Positions 32,395 to 34,130 of a stretch of DNA of 34,130 bases are shown here, in pieces; the stretch's first letter is position 1, and every line of letters starts with the position of its first letter. Source of the stretch: Paraperlucidibaca sp. (GTDB taxonomy: Bacteria > Pseudomonadota > Gammaproteobacteria > Pseudomonadales > Moraxellaceae); contig JAGPVX010000025.1 of assembly GCA_018066805.1 (NCBI GenBank), forward strand, positions 1 to 34,130, given 5' to 3'. The notes beneath the pieces were generated by a model. The model was not told where the DNA came from. It saw only the letters and a list, made by a program, of their open reading frames with translations, and made no database searches. The translations under genes were made by a program, and so were the position numbers.

Positions 32395-34130
32395 CCGAGG
32401 AGCTAAAGCCAAACACGCTAATCGGCAAAGCACGCGGAGTGCTAGCGTTTATACTGGCTTGGCTTTGGCGGCTAAGCAGCACGATTTTGTTTTATGTCGT
32501 GTTATTGCTGGTCATCACAGCGGGCATCGTATTTTTTAGCGAGTCAGCACCGCGCTGGATCTGGCAACAGACTCAGTCCATGGTTCCTGATCTTGAGCTC
32601 GATGGCCTATCTGGCTCATTGGCGACAGGCCTGAGTGTAGACAGACTCGCATGGCATAACGCCTCAACTGCCGTGCAAGTCGAAAAGCTAGCGCTTGCAC
32701 TGAGCTATTCGCAGCTACTCGCTGGGCGACTAGTTATCGCCAATGTGCAGGCTGATAGCGTCTCAGCTCAGGCCTTAAAGGCCAGTGAGCCAGAAGTATT
32801 TATCCCGCCAACCATCACCTTGCCGCTGCTTTGGGGGCTATCTAATGCGCATATAAAGCAGCTGCATTGGAGCGCCTTTGAAGCTGAGCCGTTGACGCTC
32901 GACAACATTAAGCTATCTGCCAGAGGCCATGGCAGCAGTATTACTATTGATCAGCTGTCTCTTGCCTATAGCGAATGGAAATTACAGCTTCAAGCTGAGC
33001 TAGCGCTAGAACAACAGTGGCCTCTTACTGCCTCGGTGACGATTGCTTCTAGCACGATGCCAAGCCAGCGCATCAGCTTAGCAGGTGATTTGTCAGCCTT
33101 GCGCGCGAAGCTGCGTGGTCCTGCAAAATACCCTGTTGCGCTCGATGCGACCGTCAATGCCTTATTGCCGACCTTGCCATTTCGGGGCCGTATTTCGTGG
33201 CCACAATGGCAGCCGCCTGGGCAAGACGATTGGCACTTAGCACCAGGCGCGATGACATTTGCCGGCAGCACTGAGCAAGGCGAGTTGGCCTTAGACTTGC
33301 GAGCCAACTTACTAAAAAGCTCAAGCCTAGAATGGCCTAAAAATGTCCCCAGAACTGCGCATTTGGCGGGGCCATTGCGCTGGCAAAGCCCTGAAGGCAG
33401 CCTCAAGGCCGGCATCGACTGGCGGGGCAAGCTGGGCAAAGAGCCGTGGACTATCATCGCTCAATTTGATCAGGCTAAAACAGCGCAAACACTGGTTAAT
33501 ATGCGCTTAGCAAATGCATTGATCAGCGCCAAAGGCTGGCCTGATAGCGGCCTAATGGCAAGCATCCATGTGCCGCGCTTGCAGCGCTTTCAAACTCAGA
33601 TCGCCGGCGCACTAACCGCAGATGCGCAGTGGCGGGGTGCTTGGCCAGACGGTCAGGGCAAAGCTAACATCTTGCTGAAGCATTTGGCTCAGTACAGCGC
33701 CGACAAAGTCGCACAGCCTTTGCTCAATCAGGCCATGATTAAGCTCGATGGCCATGTTGAGAAGCATAATTTAAGTCTTGATATACTCGCTGACCAAGGC
33801 GCTTTGTCATTGCAGGCAGCGGGCGGTTTGGCATTAAAAACGTTAGTTTGGGAAGGTAAGCTCAAGCAGGCCACGCTGGCGCCAAAACAAAGCCGTTGGC
33901 AGCTCAATAAGCCTGTGGCGTTATCGCTTTCTGCTAAGCAAAGCCATCTAGAAAAGGCTTGCTGGAAGCAGATAGATCCAGCTTTTAGCGCATGGTTTGT
34001 TTGCGTTAAAGCCGACCTAGACCCTAAGCAATGGCTGGCAAATCTTGCTGTGCAAGCACCTAAAGGTGGTGGCTTAACGGCGAGTTTCCGGCGTAACCCT
34101 ACGCTTGCTGAGCCGCCACTAGACGCTGAC
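32391..34130 (+). CDS. tamB: Translocation and assembly module protein TamB, N-terminal part (partial)
   Basis: The frame is open for 580 codons from TTG 32391 to the last base of the window without a stop, so the 3' end is missing. The TTG overlaps the tamA stop (TTGA), with AGGGG 7 nt upstream. The predicted protein has one membrane anchor (about residues 33-53, ILFYVVLLLVITAGIVFF) followed by a periplasmic region. That region begins LELDGLSGSLATGLSVDRLAW, the typical AsmA-like start of TamB, and continues as beta-rich repeats. TamB bridges the periplasm to TamA and is thought to channel phospholipids; full-length members have about 1200-1300 residues. Confidence 0.93.
   Translation, partial: MTEELKPNTLIGKARGVLAFILAWLWRLSSTILFYVVLLLVITAGIVFFSESAPRWIWQQTQSMVPDLELDGLSGSLATGLSVDRLAWHNASTAVQVEKLALALSYSQLLAGRLVIANVQADSVSAQALKASEPEVFIPPTITLPLLWGLSNAHIKQLHWSAFEAEPLTLDNIKLSARGHGSSITIDQLSLAYSEWKLQLQAELALEQQWPLTASVTIASSTMPSQRISLAGDLSALRAKLRGPAKYPVALDATVNALLPTLPFRGRISWPQWQPPGQDDWHLAPGAMTFAGSTEQGELALDLRANLLKSSSLEWPKNVPRTAHLAGPLRWQSPEGSLKAGIDWRGKLGKEPWTIIAQFDQAKTAQTLVNMRLANALISAKGWPDSGLMASIHVPRLQRFQTQIAGALTADAQWRGAWPDGQGKANILLKHLAQYSADKVAQPLLNQAMIKLDGHVEKHNLSLDILADQGALSLQAAGGLALKTLVWEGKLKQATLAPKQSRWQLNKPVALSLSAKQSHLEKACWKQIDPAFSAWFVCVKADLDPKQWLANLAVQAPKGGGLTASFRRNPTLAEPPLDAD

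Noticed and set aside
32990-33457. 155-codon open frame antisense to tamB
   Set aside because: tamB runs uninterrupted through this stretch with an AsmA/TamB-like pattern, and the antisense product is Pro/Cys/Arg-rich without features.
1-34130. Search for CRISPR arrays, insertion sequences, phage genes, toxin-antitoxin pairs and defence systems
   Set aside because: I saw no regularly spaced repeats, transposase-like frames, integrase, or defence-type domains. Nearly all the sequence is assigned to conserved housekeeping genes.

Overview
The window is a dense, ordinary-looking piece of a Gammaproteobacterium chromosome. It has moderate G+C and an outer membrane (Tol-Pal, TamAB, BepA). It is flagellated (FliH/I/J/K) and makes c-type cytochromes by the System I (Ccm) route. 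From memory, the order aspS-yebC-ruvCAB-ybgC-tolQRAB-pal-cpoB-queE-queC and the block nadA-bepA-tusA...bcp-gcvR both resemble Pseudomonas. A Pseudomonadales, Cellvibrionales or Oceanospirillales-like marine or freshwater bacterium is my best guess, but this is inferred from synteny and protein motifs only. I see no CRISPR array, insertion sequence, prophage, tRNA or rRNA.

Layout. (1) 1-3195, plus strand: the end of a flagellar export cluster (fliH tail, fliI, fliJ, fliK). (2) 3297-4932, plus: a flavodoxin-fold quinone reductase followed closely by a histidine-box membrane hydroxylase; this is the least predictable gene pair here. (3) 4994-7930: nadA (plus), periplasmic metalloprotease bepA (minus) and a tusA-like gene (plus). 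(4) 20675 down to 7931, minus: a run of 16 genes, aspS, yebC, ruvC, ruvA, ruvB, ybgC, tolQ, tolR, tolA, tolB, pal, cpoB, queE, queC, gcvR, bcp. It covers tRNA charging, Holliday-junction processing, the Tol-Pal envelope machine and queuosine precursor synthesis. A strong hairpin lies between pal and cpoB. (5) 20676-23643, plus: an intergenic region with a nested inverted repeat, a 56-residue acidic protein gene, Fe-superoxide dismutase sodB, and a RegB/RegA (PrrBA)-type redox two-component system. (6) 26226 down to 23678, minus: dsbD and dedA, divergent from ccmABCDE (26416-29219, plus). (7) 29259-34130: an LplT-like transporter (minus), then tamA and the first 580 codons of tamB (plus), which runs off the window.

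How the genes fit together. Regions 5 and 6 form a redox neighbourhood. SodB removes superoxide and RegBA senses the quinone pool or thiol state. DsbD carries reductant to the periplasm, where cytochrome c maturation needs it, and CcmA-E deliver heme. The local ccm cluster stops at ccmE, so ccmF, ccmG, ccmH and ccmI must lie elsewhere if the pathway is complete. Regions 4 and 7 hold two large envelope systems, Tol-Pal and TamAB.

I did not find a clearly new multi-gene system. The observations most worth checking are the nested inverted repeat ahead of the small acidic gene, the terminator placed 13 nt before regB, the short ccm cluster next to regBA and dsbD, the non-discriminating signature of AspRS, and the quinone reductase-hydroxylase pair.
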